DNA of 64,000 bases from Blastococcus sp. TF02-8 (GCF_003319175.1 NZ_QOHK01000001.1:248001-312000), one strand, 5' to 3'; shown: positions 18,207 to 28,065, numbered from the stretch's first letter. The notes: generated from the sequence alone by a model not told the origin. A program made the numbers and translations.

Positions 18207-19700
18207 TCAGAACGGCGGAGGATCGACAGCTCCGACGTGCGCCTGGTCCGCCGACGCCGGGTCCGGCGCGCGTGGTCGGAGACCGGGTGGCCGGGTGGTG
18301 CGGGTGACGCCGGACGGGCTGGTCACGTGCAGCGTTCCGTCGTCGTCCATGCGGAAGACCCAGCCGGGGGCGAAGGTCTTGAGCCGGTGGTGGGAGCGGC
18401 ACAGGCAGCAGAGGTTCGAGCAGGTCGTCGTGCCGCCCCGGGCGTGCGGGACGACGTGGTCGTGGTCGGCCCAGCCCGCACGCTGGCCGCAGTTGGGCAT
18501 GCGGCAGCGCCGGTCGCGCGTGTCGACGAAGCGGTGCTGCGCGGTCGTGGGTGTGTAGGCGTCGGTGTCCGGCGGTGGACCGCTCACCGGGCACTCGCAC
18601 CCAGCGCCTGCCTCCCCCGCGTCCGGGTGGTCGGGGCAGCCACGCGCCGCCAGCCGGGCGAGCTCGGCCGCGGTGAGGCCGGCGAGCAGGCGGCCGCGCT
18701 CGTCGGTGAGGGCGAAGGTGAGGGTTCCGCCGTCGGGAGCGGTCAGGGCCAGCGCTCCCACCCGGCGCAGCAGGTCGCGCAGTTGCGCCGCGGTGATCAC
18801 CGAACCGTTCACCTCCCCGGGGCGCCCGGAGGAGCCCTCCAGGGTCTCGAGCGTGGCGGTGACGGCGAGCTGCACGCCGACCCCGGGCAGACCCGAGTCG
18901 GCCGGCCGGCGGATCAGCAGGGAGTGGATGGACGACCGGATCTCGCCGATGGGCCGCTCGTCCCCGTCGGCCTTGGCCATGCGGGCCAGCTGGTCGATCA
19001 TCGCGTAGCAGGCCGCCGCCTCGTCCGCCGGCAGATCGGTGGTGAGGGCGGCCATCCCGTCGCCCGTCTCGTAGGTGCGCACGTCGGCGGCCTTCTTCGC
19101 CTCCCGGTGGCGCCGCTCGACGGCGGCGGCATCCAGCTCGGCCAGGAGGGCGAGCGCCCGGGTGCGGAGCGCGGCCGGCGCGGTCGTCGATGCCTCGTCG
19201 AGCAGTGCGGCCTCGACGGCCCGGGCGAGGTCGGGGTCGGCGTGCTGGAGGGAGTCGGCCAGGACGCCGGCACGCCGCTCGTCGAGGCGCCCGGAGCGGA
19301 GCGCCGCGAACGTGGCCGGCAGGTTCTCCCGCCAGGTGAAGGCCCGGCGGGCACGGAAGGCGGCCGTGCCCCGGCCGAGGTTGATCGCGTGCGCCAGCTC
19401 GTCGGGGAAGAACTCGCTGACCCCGGCGAACTCCGGCTCCGTCCGCCGCCACGTCCGCCGGGCTCCGGGCGTTCCCGGTCGAGGATCGTCGGCGTCGGGA
19501 CACAGCTCGGCCAGCCGCAGGATCAGCTCCGCCTCGCGCGCGGCCTCGCGCGCGCGGTTGCGCTGGATCCTGGCCAGTTCGGCGGCGACCTCGCCAGCGC
19601 CGAGCCGGGATGCCGGCGCGAGGCTGCCCCGCTCGGGTGCAGCAGCCAGCAGATCGCGCAACGACTCCTCGAGGAGTGACGTGCCGCCCGCCGGGTCCAT
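18207..19700 (-). CDS. DUF222 / HNH endonuclease domain protein (13E12 repeat family)
   Basis: Four hundred and ninety-seven residues from ATG 19700. A long helical DUF222 domain (about 20-330) is followed by a C-terminal HNH nuclease module: RRCRMPNCGQRAGWADHDHVVPHARGGTTTCSNLCCLCRSHHRLK, with two CxxC pairs for zinc and the H-N-H residues. This family is highly expanded in actinobacteria such as mycobacteria and Geodermatophilaceae, and its role is unproven; mobility or DNA repair has been suggested. The start is preceded by TATGTT six bases upstream and has no ribosome site, so the mRNA is probably leaderless. Confidence 0.9.
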   Translation of the reverse strand: MDPAGGTSLLEESLRDLLAAAPERGSLAPASRLGAGEVAAELARIQRNRAREAAREAELILRLAELCPDADDPRPGTPGARRTWRRTEPEFAGVSEFFPDELAHAINLGRGTAAFRARRAFTWRENLPATFAALRSGRLDERRAGVLADSLQHADPDLARAVEAALLDEASTTAPAALRTRALALLAELDAAAVERRHREAKKAADVRTYETGDGMAALTTDLPADEAAACYAMIDQLARMAKADGDERPIGEIRSSIHSLLIRRPADSGLPGVGVQLAVTATLETLEGSSGRPGEVNGSVITAAQLRDLLRRVGALALTAPDGGTLTFALTDERGRLLAGLTAAELARLAARGCPDHPDAGEAGAGCECPVSGPPPDTDAYTPTTAQHRFVDTRDRRCRMPNCGQRAGWADHDHVVPHARGGTTTCSNLCCLCRSHHRLKTFAPGWVFRMDDDGTLHVTSPSGVTRTTRPPGLRPRAPDPASADQAHVGAVDPPPF

Positions 19701-19706
19701 GGGGCG

Positions 19707-19712
19707 AACATA
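19707..19712 (-). promoter_or_regulatory. Leaderless -10 box for DUF222/HNH gene
   Basis: On the minus strand TATGTT lies six bases before ATG 19700. TANNNT at this distance places the transcript start on or next to the start codon; no Shine-Dalgarno is present. Confidence 0.5.
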
Positions 19713-19751
19713 CGTTCGACCTCCGACAGTTCCGGGAGGGCGGCCGACGGG

Positions 19752-21245
19752 TCAGCTCGCCGCAGCCGGCTCCGCCGGGTGCGACTCCGCCGACCGGCGG
19801 GAGATCCGCCGGTCGACGACCACGTCGACGATCGCCAGCACCAGCGCGGCGACGACGAAGGCGGTCGCGACCAGCAGGCCGTGCGTGAACGCGTCGGCGA
19901 AGTCGCCGCGAGTGGCGGCGACCCGTGCGAAGAAGACCGACCCGACCGCCGCGATGCCCACGGCGGCCCCGATCCGCTGACCCACCTGCAGCAGCCCGCC
20001 CGCGGTCCCGGCCCGCTCCACCGGCACCTCCGACAGCGTCACCGCCTGGTTGGGCGAGATCACCAGCCCTCCGCCGAGGCCGCTGACCAGCAGCGGCGCC
20101 AGCGTGGCCCACCCGGTGCCGTCGGTCGGCGCGAGGTGCACGGCGAGCAGCGCGCCGAGGAAGCCGACGACGGTCAGCGCCAGCCCCACGGCGATCAGCA
20201 GCCGGCCGAAGCGGTGCACGACCCGCCCGCCCACGGCGGCCGCGACGGCGGATCCGACGGCGAACGGCGTGATGGCCAGCCCGGCCTCCAGCGCGGTGTA
20301 GCCGAGCCCCGTCTGCAGGTAGAGCGTGAAGACGAAGAACAGCGGCGTGAAGCCGGCGAAGAAGAGCGTGATCATCCCGGCACCGAAGGACCAGGAACGC
20401 AGGCGGAACAGCACCAGGTCCACCAGCGGCTCGCGGCCCTGCCGGGTGTACCGCCGCTCCCAGAGCACGAAGGCCCCGAGGAGCAGCAGGGCCGCGGGGA
20501 TCAGCAGCCACTTCGCGCTGCCCTGCCACTGCCGCTCCTGCACCAGGGGCAGCAGCAGGACGACGATCCCCGAGCCCAGCAGTCCGACGCCGACCGGGTC
20601 GTAGTCGTGCCGGGTGCGCTGCCGCTCGTCCGGTGGGGGCAGCAGCTTCCAGGCCAGCGGGATCGCGGCGAGCCCGATGGGGAGGTTGATGAAGAACACC
20701 CAGCGCCAGCCGGCGTCGGCGCCGAACGCGGCGATCAGGGTGCCGCCCAGCAGCGGGCCCACGGCGGTGGAGACGCCGATGACGGTGCCGAAGAGGCCGA
20801 ACGCCGTGCCGCGCTCGCGCCCCCGGAACAGCTGCTGGATGAGGGCGCTGATCTGGGGCGTGAGCAGACCGCCCGCCAGGCCCTGCACGAGGCGGGCGAT
20901 GACCAGGAACAGGCTGGTGGGCGCGAGTCCGCAGGCCAGCGAGGCCAGGCTGAACAGCGCCAGGGCGACGCAGAACATGGTCCGGCGTCCGCGCACGTCG
21001 CCGACCCGACCGGCCGGGACCAGCAGCAGGCCGAAGGTCAGCGCGTAGCCGGAGACGACCCACTGCAGCTCGCTCTCCGAGGCCTGCAGCCCGTCGCGGA
21101 TCGAGGGCAGCGCCACGTTCACGATCGAGACGTCGAGCAGCACCATGAAGCCGCCCACGAGGCACACCGCCAGCGCCTTCCACCGCCGCGGGTCCGGCTC
21201 CTCCCCCGACCCCGGCCGCACGGCCTCCTGCTGCGTTCCCGACAC
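19752..21245 (-). CDS. MFS drug-efflux transporter, DHA2 (EmrB/QacA) type
   Basis: Four hundred and ninety-seven residues from GTG 21245, preceded by GGGAGGGG. Fourteen hydrophobic segments are expected; the first, VCLVGGFMVLLDVSIVNVALPSI, with the LDVSIVNVALP motif, and GRVGDVRGRRTMF (loop 2-3) and GPLLGGTLI (motif C) identify a proton-coupled DHA2 antiporter. It should export hydrophobic drugs or metabolites across the cytoplasmic membrane. No regulator gene is adjacent. The substrate is unknown. Confidence 0.9.
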   Translation of the reverse strand: MSGTQQEAVRPGSGEEPDPRRWKALAVCLVGGFMVLLDVSIVNVALPSIRDGLQASESELQWVVSGYALTFGLLLVPAGRVGDVRGRRTMFCVALALFSLASLACGLAPTSLFLVIARLVQGLAGGLLTPQISALIQQLFRGRERGTAFGLFGTVIGVSTAVGPLLGGTLIAAFGADAGWRWVFFINLPIGLAAIPLAWKLLPPPDERQRTRHDYDPVGVGLLGSGIVVLLLPLVQERQWQGSAKWLLIPAALLLLGAFVLWERRYTRQGREPLVDLVLFRLRSWSFGAGMITLFFAGFTPLFFVFTLYLQTGLGYTALEAGLAITPFAVGSAVAAAVGGRVVHRFGRLLIAVGLALTVVGFLGALLAVHLAPTDGTGWATLAPLLVSGLGGGLVISPNQAVTLSEVPVERAGTAGGLLQVGQRIGAAVGIAAVGSVFFARVAATRGDFADAFTHGLLVATAFVVAALVLAIVDVVVDRRISRRSAESHPAEPAAAS

Positions 21246-21341
21246 CGCGCACCCCTCCCGCTGACAGACGGGGTCGCACGTACCCGCCGTTGCCGGGTGC
21301 AACCGGTCGTGCGCGACCCGACCGGACGCACCCGATCCGGC

Positions 21342-21453
21342 GTCAGCCGGGCAGGCGGCGTCAGCCGGGAAGGCGGGTCAGCCGGGAAGGCGGGTCAGCC
21401 GGGAAGGCGGGTCAGCCGGGAAGGCGGGTCAGCCGGGAAGGCGGGTCAGCCGA
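21342..21453. repeat. 17-bp tandem repeat array between two genes
   Basis: The unit GTCAGCCGGGAAGGCGG is present at 21360, 21377, 21394, 21411 and 21428 without change, with a variant copy at 21342 (GGGC for GGGA, plus one extra base) and a partial one at 21445. Each unit read on the minus strand contains TGA, and the partial copy supplies the stop codon of the alpha/beta hydrolase at 21446. The array appears to have grown out of that gene end. Confidence 0.95.
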
Positions 21454-22183
21454 CGCGCGCCAGGGCGTCCAGCACCGAGGACCACGCGCCGCTCGCCGGG
21501 TCGATCACCGCGAAGTGCCCGCCGTCGACCCGGACGAGCCCGGCCGCCGGGTGCGCCCGCACGTAGGACTCCGCCACCTCGATCGGGACGATCTCGTCCG
21601 CCGTCCCGTGCACGATCCGCACGGCCCCCCGAGGGGTCGGCAGCCGCACCGGGTCCAGGTCGGGGCGCTCCGCGGCGGCCCCGCCGAGGAAGGCGGCGAC
21701 CGCGCCACCGCCCAGCCCGAGCGCCTCGGCCAGCCCCAGGTCGGCGACCGGCGCCAGTGCCACGACGCCCGCCGCGGCGGACGCGGGCTCCAGCACCGCC
21801 GCGGCCAGCAGGGCCAGGTGGCCGCCGGCGGAGTGCCCGGCCAGCACGATCCGCCGTCCGGAGAACTCCGGCACGCCTCCGACCGCGCGGATCGCGGTCA
21901 GGACGTCGTCCACCATCAGGTCGGGGCTGCCGGGCACCCGCCGGTACTCCGGCGCCGCCGAGGGCCATCCGGCCGCGGCGAGCGCTCCGGTGGTCGCCCG
22001 CAGGTGCAGCCGGTCGAACTGCGGCCGCCAGAACCCGCCGTGCAGCAGGACGACGACCGGTCGCTCGGGCGGCGATCCCTCCGCGAACCGGACGTCGGCC
22101 ACCTGGTCGGGATCGCTCCCGTAGGAGAGGACGACGTCGGGCGGCGACGCCTCGCGGTCCAGCACGGAACGGTCCTCGGTCAC
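21446..22183 (-). CDS. Alpha/beta hydrolase, probable kynurenine formamidase
   Basis: Two hundred and forty-five residues from GTG 22183 with GGAGGG six bases upstream. VVVLLHGGFWRPQFDR carries the HGGxW motif of the fungal/bacterial kynurenine formamidase branch, LAGHSAGGHLALLAAAV the nucleophile serine, HGTADEIVP the acid and GGHFAVIDP the histidine. The gene is divergent from kynureninase with a 79-base gap, which supports hydrolysis of N-formylkynurenine to kynurenine. A general esterase remains possible, because the HGGFW motif also occurs in other hydrolases. The gene ends inside a tandem repeat array. Confidence 0.72.
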   Translation of the reverse strand: MTEDRSVLDREASPPDVVLSYGSDPDQVADVRFAEGSPPERPVVVLLHGGFWRPQFDRLHLRATTGALAAAGWPSAAPEYRRVPGSPDLMVDDVLTAIRAVGGVPEFSGRRIVLAGHSAGGHLALLAAAVLEPASAAAGVVALAPVADLGLAEALGLGGGAVAAFLGGAAAERPDLDPVRLPTPRGAVRIVHGTADEIVPIEVAESYVRAHPAAGLVRVDGGHFAVIDPASGAWSSVLDALARVG

Positions 22184-22248
22184 TCGGTCACCCTCCGTCG
22201 ATCCACCACGTGTTCGGCGCCAGTAGTACCCGCCCGACCCGGCAGCGC

Positions 22249-22254
22249 TAGCGT
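22249..22254 (+). promoter_or_regulatory. Leaderless -10 box for kynureninase
   Basis: TAGCGT lies eight bases before GTG 22263; the intervening CCAGCCCC has no ribosome binding site, so the transcript probably begins at the start codon. Confidence 0.55.
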
Positions 22255-22262
22255 CCAGCCCC

Positions 22263-23507
22263 GTGACCGAGGACCCCCGGCTCCCCCGTGAGCTGCTCGA
22301 GCGCGCCGCCGAGCTCGATGCGCGTGACCCGCTGGCCGGCTTCCGCGAGGAGTTCGTGCTGCCCGAGGGCGTGCTGGCCTACCTCGACGGCAACTCCCTG
22401 GGCCGCCCGCTCGCCGTCACCGCCGGACGGCTGGCCCGTTTCGTCGAGGAGGAGTGGGGCGAGCGGCTGATCCGCGCGTGGGACGAGCGGTGGCTGGAGC
22501 GCCCCACCGTCGTCGGCGACCTGATCGGCCGCACCGTGCTCGGGGCCGCAGCCGGCCAGACCGTCGTCGGTGACTCGACGACGGTGCTCCTCTACAAGCT
22601 GCTGCGCGCGGCGGTGGACGCCCGTCCCGACCGGACCGAGATCGTCGCGGACACCGAGAACTTCCCGACCGACCGCTTCGTCGTCACCCAGGTGGCCGCC
22701 GAGACCGGCCGCACCGTCCGGTGGATCGCACCGGATCCGGCGGCCGGAGTGTCGCTCACCGAGGTGGAGGGAGTGGTGGGCGAGCGGACGGCGGTGGTCC
22801 TCCTGAGCCACGTCGCCTACAAGTCGGCCTACCTCGCCGACCTGCCCGGCATCACCGCCGCCGCCCACCGGGCCGGCGCACTCGTGCTGTGGGACCTCTG
22901 CCACTCCGCCGGCGTCGTCGACGTGCGGCTGGACGAGGCCGACGTCGACCTCGCGGTGGGCTGCAGCTACAAGTTCCTGAACGGCGGTCCGGGCGCGCCC
23001 GCGTTCGGCTACGTGGCCGCGCGGCTCCAGGACGAGCTGGTGCAGCCCATCCCGGGGTGGATGGGGCACGCCGAACCGTTCGCGATGGGCCCGGACTACG
23101 CACCGGCGAGCGGCATCCGGCGCTTCCTCAGCGGCACCCCGCCGATCCTGTCGATGATCCCGGTCGAGGACATGCTGACCCTGGTCGCCCGCGCCGGCAT
23201 GCCTGCTGTCCGGGAGAAGTCCGTGCTCCTGACCGGGTACGTCCTGGAGGTCGCCGACGCGGTGCTCGCCCCGCTCGGCGTGACCGTCGCCTCCCCCCGC
23301 GATCCCGCCTCCCGGGCGGGGCACGTCCTCCTGGAGCACGACGCGATGGAGGCGGTCGTCGCCGAGCTCTGGCGCCGCGGGGTCATCCCCGACTTCCGCC
23401 GCCCCCGCGGCCTGCGGATCGGGCTGTCCCCGCTGAGCACGAGCTTCGCGGAGCTGGCGACGGCGCTGGCGCACGTCGATCAGCTCATCCGTTCGCGGGG
23501 CGCCTGA
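22263..23507 (+). CDS. kynU: Kynureninase
   Basis: Four hundred and fourteen residues from GTG 22263. A fold-type I PLP enzyme: YLDGNSLGRPL near the N-terminus, NFPTDRFV and LLSHVAYKSAYLADLPGI in the core, VLWDLCHSAGVVDV with the PLP-contacting Asp, and CSYKFLNGGPG with the Schiff-base lysine. All are kynureninase signatures, and the length is normal. It cleaves kynurenine to anthranilate and alanine. With the divergent formamidase it gives two steps of tryptophan catabolism; tryptophan dioxygenase is not in the window. The 3' end overlaps the convergent SnoaL-like gene by 23 bases. Confidence 0.93.
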   Translation: MTEDPRLPRELLERAAELDARDPLAGFREEFVLPEGVLAYLDGNSLGRPLAVTAGRLARFVEEEWGERLIRAWDERWLERPTVVGDLIGRTVLGAAAGQTVVGDSTTVLLYKLLRAAVDARPDRTEIVADTENFPTDRFVVTQVAAETGRTVRWIAPDPAAGVSLTEVEGVVGERTAVVLLSHVAYKSAYLADLPGITAAAHRAGALVLWDLCHSAGVVDVRLDEADVDLAVGCSYKFLNGGPGAPAFGYVAARLQDELVQPIPGWMGHAEPFAMGPDYAPASGIRRFLSGTPPILSMIPVEDMLTLVARAGMPAVREKSVLLTGYVLEVADAVLAPLGVTVASPRDPASRAGHVLLEHDAMEAVVAELWRRGVIPDFRRPRGLRIGLSPLSTSFAELATALAHVDQLIRSRGA

Positions 23508-23913
23508 CCTGCTCGGCGAGGGCGGCCAGCCGCCGGCCCATCTGCTCGTGCACGGCCTGGATCGCCTGCAGCGGGCGGATCATCACCCGGAACTCGACGA
23601 TCCGGCCCGCGGCGTCGCACCGGACGATGTCGACGCCGTTGACGTACTTCCCGTCCACGCTGGTCCCGAACTCGAGCACCGCGGTGTCGCCGGCGAGGAG
23701 CTCCTTCGTGTAGCGGAAGGTCCCGCCCGCGGCGTCCCCGGACAGGCTGACGGCGGCCGCCTCCAGGTACGCGGTCGTGATCTCCTTGCCGCGCTGCGGG
23801 GTGAAGACCACCGGTGAGTAGAAGACGACGTCGTCGGCGAGCAGCTCGCCGAGACCCCCGGGGAGCTCCCCCGTCATGTACCGGTGCCAGCGCGCGACGA
23901 CGTCCTCGATCAC
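23485..23913 (-). CDS. SnoaL/NTF2-like protein
   Basis: One hundred and forty-two residues from GTG 23913. The cone-shaped alpha/beta barrel pattern of the NTF2 superfamily is visible: an N-terminal helix (IEDVVARWHRYM), ELLADDVVFYSP, and strands GKYVNGVDIVRCDAAGRIVEFRVMIRPL, the usual DxxGrI-x-f-r-v ending. Members are small polyketide-cyclase-like enzymes or ligand-binding proteins; no active-site set is clear. The gene seems leaderless, and its -10 box overlaps the stop codon of the upstream CheW gene. Confidence 0.78.
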   Translation of the reverse strand: MIEDVVARWHRYMTGELPGGLGELLADDVVFYSPVVFTPQRGKEITTAYLEAAAVSLSGDAAGGTFRYTKELLAGDTAVLEFGTSVDGKYVNGVDIVRCDAAGRIVEFRVMIRPLQAIQAVHEQMGRRLAALAEQVRRPANG

Positions 23914-23920
23914 GCCGTCG

Positions 23921-23926
23921 ACGCTA
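23921..23926 (-). promoter_or_regulatory. Leaderless -10 box overlapping a stop codon
   Basis: On the minus strand TAGCGT spans 23926-23921, seven bases before GTG 23913. Its first three bases, TAG, are also the stop codon of the triple-CheW gene. Confidence 0.5.
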
Positions 23927-25432
23927 GCGGCTCAGCCGGGCTTCCACGGGCACGGCCGGCCGGAGCGGTTCCGCCCCGTGCTGCAGCCGGCGGGCGACCG
24001 CGCGCAGGTCGAGGTCCGGGAGCAGCCTGCTGTCCTCGCCGACCCGCACCAGCGGTGCCGACCGGAGGGTCGCGCCGTGGTCGGCCGCCGCACCGCGCAC
24101 CGTCTGCTCCGGATCGGCCCAGGTACGCGGGGCGATGGTGCGCAGGGCGTCCACCGCGAAGGCCACCGGACTGCCGTCGACGTCGACCAGCGGCAGGCAC
24201 GCGGACTCCCCCGCGGGCTGCTCCCGCCGGCCCAGCAGGGTGGCGAGGCAGAGGACCGGGACGGCGGCACGCCGGTGGGTGATCAACCCCAGCAGCCCGG
24301 GCACCGCGGTGCTGGTCACGCTGGCGGGGAAGGGCACGATCTCGGCGACGTGGTCCAGCGGGGTGGCGATGTCCACGCCGATGGAGAAGATCAGGTACGA
24401 CGGCGCGCCGGTGGCCGCCGCGGCGGCCACGGCGGCGACGTCGTCGCCGCGGGCGGGCGCGGTGTCCAGGGCGGTGTTCACCGAGGCGAAGCCGGTGAGC
24501 TCGGCGTCGGCCCGGAGCGCCGCGCCGTCGAGGACGAGGCAGTCGCCGAGGCCCTCGACGTCGACCATGCCGGCGAGCAGGTCCGGCCGCGGGAGCGCGT
24601 ACGGCGGGGTCGGCAGCACGTCCTCGTCCGCGACCTCCGCGAGCTCCAGCAGCTCACTGAGCCCCAGGACGACGTATCCCGGCCCGAGGTCGAGGACGAG
24701 CCCGGCGCCGGTGTCCCCGCTGCCGAGCTCGCCCAGTCCCAGCAGGACCAGCGGGTCCACGACCGGGACCTCGCGGTCGGAGAAGTGCACGATGCCGCGG
24801 CAGGTCCCACTGGTCAGCACCGACGGCAGGATCTCCGGCGTCGGCAGCGTGGTGTGCACGTGGGCGGCGTCGACCGCGAGGCGGTACGGACCGCAACGCA
24901 GGACGGTGAGCATCCGGCGCGCCCCGCCGGGGCCGGCGGCGCCGACGGAGGCGGCGTCCCGGGTCACGTCGGTGACCGTGGGGACGCCGGGCAGCGCCAG
25001 GATCGCCCCGGCATCCAGGATGCTGTGCGCCTGCCCGGTCTCGGGGTGGCGGAAGGTCGAGGAGAACAGCAGCCCGCCGCCCTCGGTCCGGGCGCCCACC
25101 AGGTCGCCGGCGGGAACCTTGCAGATGCCGCGGACCTCGTCGGCGAGCAGCCCCAGCACCTGGCCCCCCGAGGCGACGACCACGACCACCTGGTCGGGAC
25201 GACGCTCGACCGGCCGGCCGAGGACGGCACCGAGGTCGAGCACCGGCAGCACCGTCCGGCGCAGCTCGAGGGCGCCGAGGAGCCCGGGGGCGGCAGCCGG
25301 GATCGCGGCCAGCTCGGCGGGGCAGGGCACCACCTCCCGCAAGGCCGACAACGGCAGCGCGACCTCCGAGCCGGCCATGCGGAGCAGCCCGTAGACGACC
25401 TCCGCGGGCCCCTCGGCGTCCGCGGCGGTCAC
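23924..25432 (-). CDS. Triple CheW-domain protein
   Basis: Five hundred and two residues from GTG 25432, overlapping the chemoreceptor stop by four bases. Three CheW-like beta-barrel domains follow one another (roughly 12-150, 165-330, 345-485), each with pattern elements such as [36 protein letters not shown] and [19 protein letters not shown]. CheW couples chemoreceptors to the kinase CheA. Three fused copies are unusual and could scaffold receptor arrays. No CheA, CheY, CheR or CheB gene is in the window, so the signalling output must come from elsewhere. Confidence 0.86.
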   Translation of the reverse strand: MTAADAEGPAEVVYGLLRMAGSEVALPLSALREVVPCPAELAAIPAAAPGLLGALELRRTVLPVLDLGAVLGRPVERRPDQVVVVVASGGQVLGLLADEVRGICKVPAGDLVGARTEGGGLLFSSTFRHPETGQAHSILDAGAILALPGVPTVTDVTRDAASVGAAGPGGARRMLTVLRCGPYRLAVDAAHVHTTLPTPEILPSVLTSGTCRGIVHFSDREVPVVDPLVLLGLGELGSGDTGAGLVLDLGPGYVVLGLSELLELAEVADEDVLPTPPYALPRPDLLAGMVDVEGLGDCLVLDGAALRADAELTGFASVNTALDTAPARGDDVAAVAAAAATGAPSYLIFSIGVDIATPLDHVAEIVPFPASVTSTAVPGLLGLITHRRAAVPVLCLATLLGRREQPAGESACLPLVDVDGSPVAFAVDALRTIAPRTWADPEQTVRGAAADHGATLRSAPLVRVGEDSRLLPDLDLRAVARRLQHGAEPLRPAVPVEARLSR

Positions 25433-27876
25433 GCCGGCTCGGCCGAGGCCAGCTGGGCGATGAGCTCGTCGACCTCCCGGGAGGCCGCCTGCTGCTGCTG
25501 GGTCGAGGCGGAGATGCCGCGGATGGTGTCGTTGGTGCGGGTGACGCTGTCGACGATGCGCTCGAAGGCGCTCTCGGCCCGCTTGGACACCTCGGACCCC
25601 TGGGCGACCCGTTCCGCGGACTCCTCGATGAGCCTGCCGATCTGCTGCGAGGCCTCGAAGGACCGCTCGGCGAGCTTGCGGACCTCGCCGGCCACGATCG
25701 AGAAGCCGATGCCGTGCTCGCCGGCGCGGGCCGCCTCGATCGAGGCGTTGAAGGCCAGCAGGTTGGTCTGGTTGGCGATCTCCCCCATCACCCGGACGAT
25801 CTCGGTGATGGAGTTGGACGACTTCTGGATCAGCGCGATCGCCTCCAGCGAGGCCCGCAGCGCCTCGACACCCTGCTGCGCGTTCTCCTGGGTCTCCCCG
25901 GCCAGGCTCGTGGCGGTCTGCGAGCTCCGGGCGATGTCGTCGATGGAGACGGCCAGCTCCCGCACCGACGCGGCCATCGCGCGGGTGCCGGTGGAGACGC
26001 GGTTCTCCCGCTGGACGTCGGCGGTCACGTCGTAGGCGAACTTGACGACCTTGTACGGCTGCCCGGAGAGGTCGAGGATCGGGTTGTAGGTGGCCTGGAT
26101 GTGCACGTCGCGCCCGAACTTGCCCTTGCGGTGGAACCGGCCGGCGAGCACCTCGCCCTTGCCCAGCCGGATCCAGAAGTCGCGGTACTCCTGGGAGCGG
26201 ATGTAGTCGTCGTCGCAGAACTCGCTGTGGTGGTGACCGACGATCTCGCGCAGCGAGTAGCCCATGGTCCGCAGGAAGTTCTCGTTGGCGGAGAGCACGT
26301 TGCCCTCGAGGTCGAACTCGATGACCGCCTGCGCGCGGTCCAGGGCGGCGATCCGTGCCTCCACCTCGGCGGCCCGGCGCTTGGCCTCGGTGACGTCGCT
26401 GGCGAACTTGACGACCTTGAACGGCCGGCCCGCCTCGTCGAGGATGGGGTTGTAGGTGGCCTGGATCCAGACCTCCTTGTCGCCCTTGCCGACGCGGCGG
26501 TACTCACCGGTGTGGAAGTCACCGGAGGCGAGCTTCTCCCAGAACTTCCGGTACTCCTCGGTGGCCGTGTAGGCCGGGTCGCAGAAGATGCGGTGGTGCT
26601 TGCCCTGGACCTCGGCGAGCGTGTAGCCCATCACGTCGAGGAAGTTGGCGTTCGCCGACAGCACCCGCCCCTCGAGGTCGAACTCGATGACCGCCTGCGC
26701 CCGCTCGATCGCGGTGACCTTGCCGGTGAACTCGTTGGTCTGCCGCTTGGCGAGGGTGATGTCGCTGGCGAACTTCACGATCTTGATGGGCTCGCCCGCG
26801 GCGTCGAGGATCGGGTTGTAGGTCGCCTGCAGCCAGATCTCGGACCCGTCCTTGTGGCGGCGGCGGAACTCTCCCGACTCGTACTGGCCCTGGCCCAGGC
26901 GCTGCCAGAACTGGGCGTACTCCTCCGAGGCCGCGTACCCGGGCTCGCAGAACATCCGGTGGTGCCTCCCCCGGACCTCCTCCAGGCTGTAGCCCGTCGT
27001 GTCGCAGAAGTTCTGGTTGGCGTGCAGCACCCGACCGGTCAGGTCGAACTCGATGACCGCCTGTGCCCGGTCCATCGCCGCGACCTTGCCGCGGAACTCG
27101 GCCTCGGCGAGCTTGGCCTCGGTGATGTCACTGGCGAACTTCACGATCTTGGTCGGGACGCCGGTGTCGTCGAGGACCGGGTTGTAGGTCGCCTGCAGCC
27201 AGATCTCGGACCCGTCCTTGGCCACCCGCTTGAACTCACCGGACTCGTAGGCTCCGGCACCGAGCCGCGCCCAGAAGTCGGCGTACCCCGGGCTCGACGC
27301 CAGGGACGGCTCACAGAACATGCGGTGGTGCTTGCCCTGGATCTCGTGCAGGGCGTAGCCCGTGGCGTCGCAGAAGTTCTGGTTGGCGGTGATGACGGTG
27401 CCGTCGAGCCGGAACTCGATCACCGCCTGCGCCCGGTCGATCGCGGCGACCTTGCCGCGGTGGTCGGTCTCGGCCTGCTTGGCCTCGGTGATGTCGTCGG
27501 CGATCTCGAGCACCCTGACCGTCGCGTCGTCCCCGCCGGTCACCGGGAGGTAGGTCGAGCGCAGCCACAGCTGGCGACCACCCTTGGCCACCCGCTTGCT
27601 CACCGCACTGGGCTCGAGCGTGCCGGCGGCCAGCCGCTCCCAGCACTCGGTGTAGGCGGCATCCTCGGTCGTCGCCGGGTCGCAGAACATGCGGTGGTGC
27701 CTGCCCTCGACCTCCCCGAGCGAATAGCCCACCAGGCCCAGGAAGCCCTGGTTGGCGGTGAGCAGCGTGCCGTCCGGCGCGTACTCGGCGATCGCCACGG
27801 CCCGCCGGAGGACGTCGACGATGCTCCGGAGCTCGAACAGTTCCCCGGAGGGCGTGGCGGACGAGCTGGACGGCAT
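25429..27876 (-). CDS. Soluble methyl-accepting chemotaxis protein with five PAS domains
   Basis: Eight hundred and fifteen residues from ATG 27876 (GAGG about nine bases upstream). There is no membrane segment or signal peptide. Five PAS-PAC modules of about 122 residues repeat almost head to tail (near 15-135, 140-257, 262-379, 384-501, 506-625), each with the pattern [20 protein letters not shown], GYxLxEVxGxHHRxFC and [11 protein letters not shown]; the FC with HH suggests a bound cofactor or metal. The C-terminal 170 residues form an MCP signalling hairpin with the tip [24 protein letters not shown]. It should sense a cytoplasmic redox or small-molecule cue and work with the coupled triple-CheW protein. 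Confidence 0.92.
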   Translation of the reverse strand: MPSSSSATPSGELFELRSIVDVLRRAVAIAEYAPDGTLLTANQGFLGLVGYSLGEVEGRHHRMFCDPATTEDAAYTECWERLAAGTLEPSAVSKRVAKGGRQLWLRSTYLPVTGGDDATVRVLEIADDITEAKQAETDHRGKVAAIDRAQAVIEFRLDGTVITANQNFCDATGYALHEIQGKHHRMFCEPSLASSPGYADFWARLGAGAYESGEFKRVAKDGSEIWLQATYNPVLDDTGVPTKIVKFASDITEAKLAEAEFRGKVAAMDRAQAVIEFDLTGRVLHANQNFCDTTGYSLEEVRGRHHRMFCEPGYAASEEYAQFWQRLGQGQYESGEFRRRHKDGSEIWLQATYNPILDAAGEPIKIVKFASDITLAKRQTNEFTGKVTAIERAQAVIEFDLEGRVLSANANFLDVMGYTLAEVQGKHHRIFCDPAYTATEEYRKFWEKLASGDFHTGEYRRVGKGDKEVWIQATYNPILDEAGRPFKVVKFASDVTEAKRRAAEVEARIAALDRAQAVIEFDLEGNVLSANENFLRTMGYSLREIVGHHHSEFCDDDYIRSQEYRDFWIRLGKGEVLAGRFHRKGKFGRDVHIQATYNPILDLSGQPYKVVKFAYDVTADVQRENRVSTGTRAMAASVRELAVSIDDIARSSQTATSLAGETQENAQQGVEALRASLEAIALIQKSSNSITEIVRVMGEIANQTNLLAFNASIEAARAGEHGIGFSIVAGEVRKLAERSFEASQQIGRLIEESAERVAQGSEVSKRAESAFERIVDSVTRTNDTIRGISASTQQQQAASREVDELIAQLASAEPA

Positions 27877-28065
27877 GGAGGCACCTCGGAGCAGACAGGT
27901 TCGACCGGGCCGCATGGTTGGACCCGATCCATCCATCGGCGGGGGCCGCCGCCGGGTTGATCCGACCAACCCCCTGCGCCCCTCGCGTCACAGGCGCCGC
28001 AGCCTCCTGCGCGGCTGCCGACCCGCCGACGAGGCAGCGGGCAGGAACGGGCACGATCCACCGTC

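Noticed and set aside
17230-21279. A 1349-codon minus-strand frame
   Set aside because: It is out of frame with the DUF222/HNH and MFS genes that occupy the same strand and antisense to the esterase; no family pattern.
21342-21453. CRISPR-like regular repeats
   Set aside because: Units of 17 bp are directly adjacent with no spacers, and no cas gene is present.
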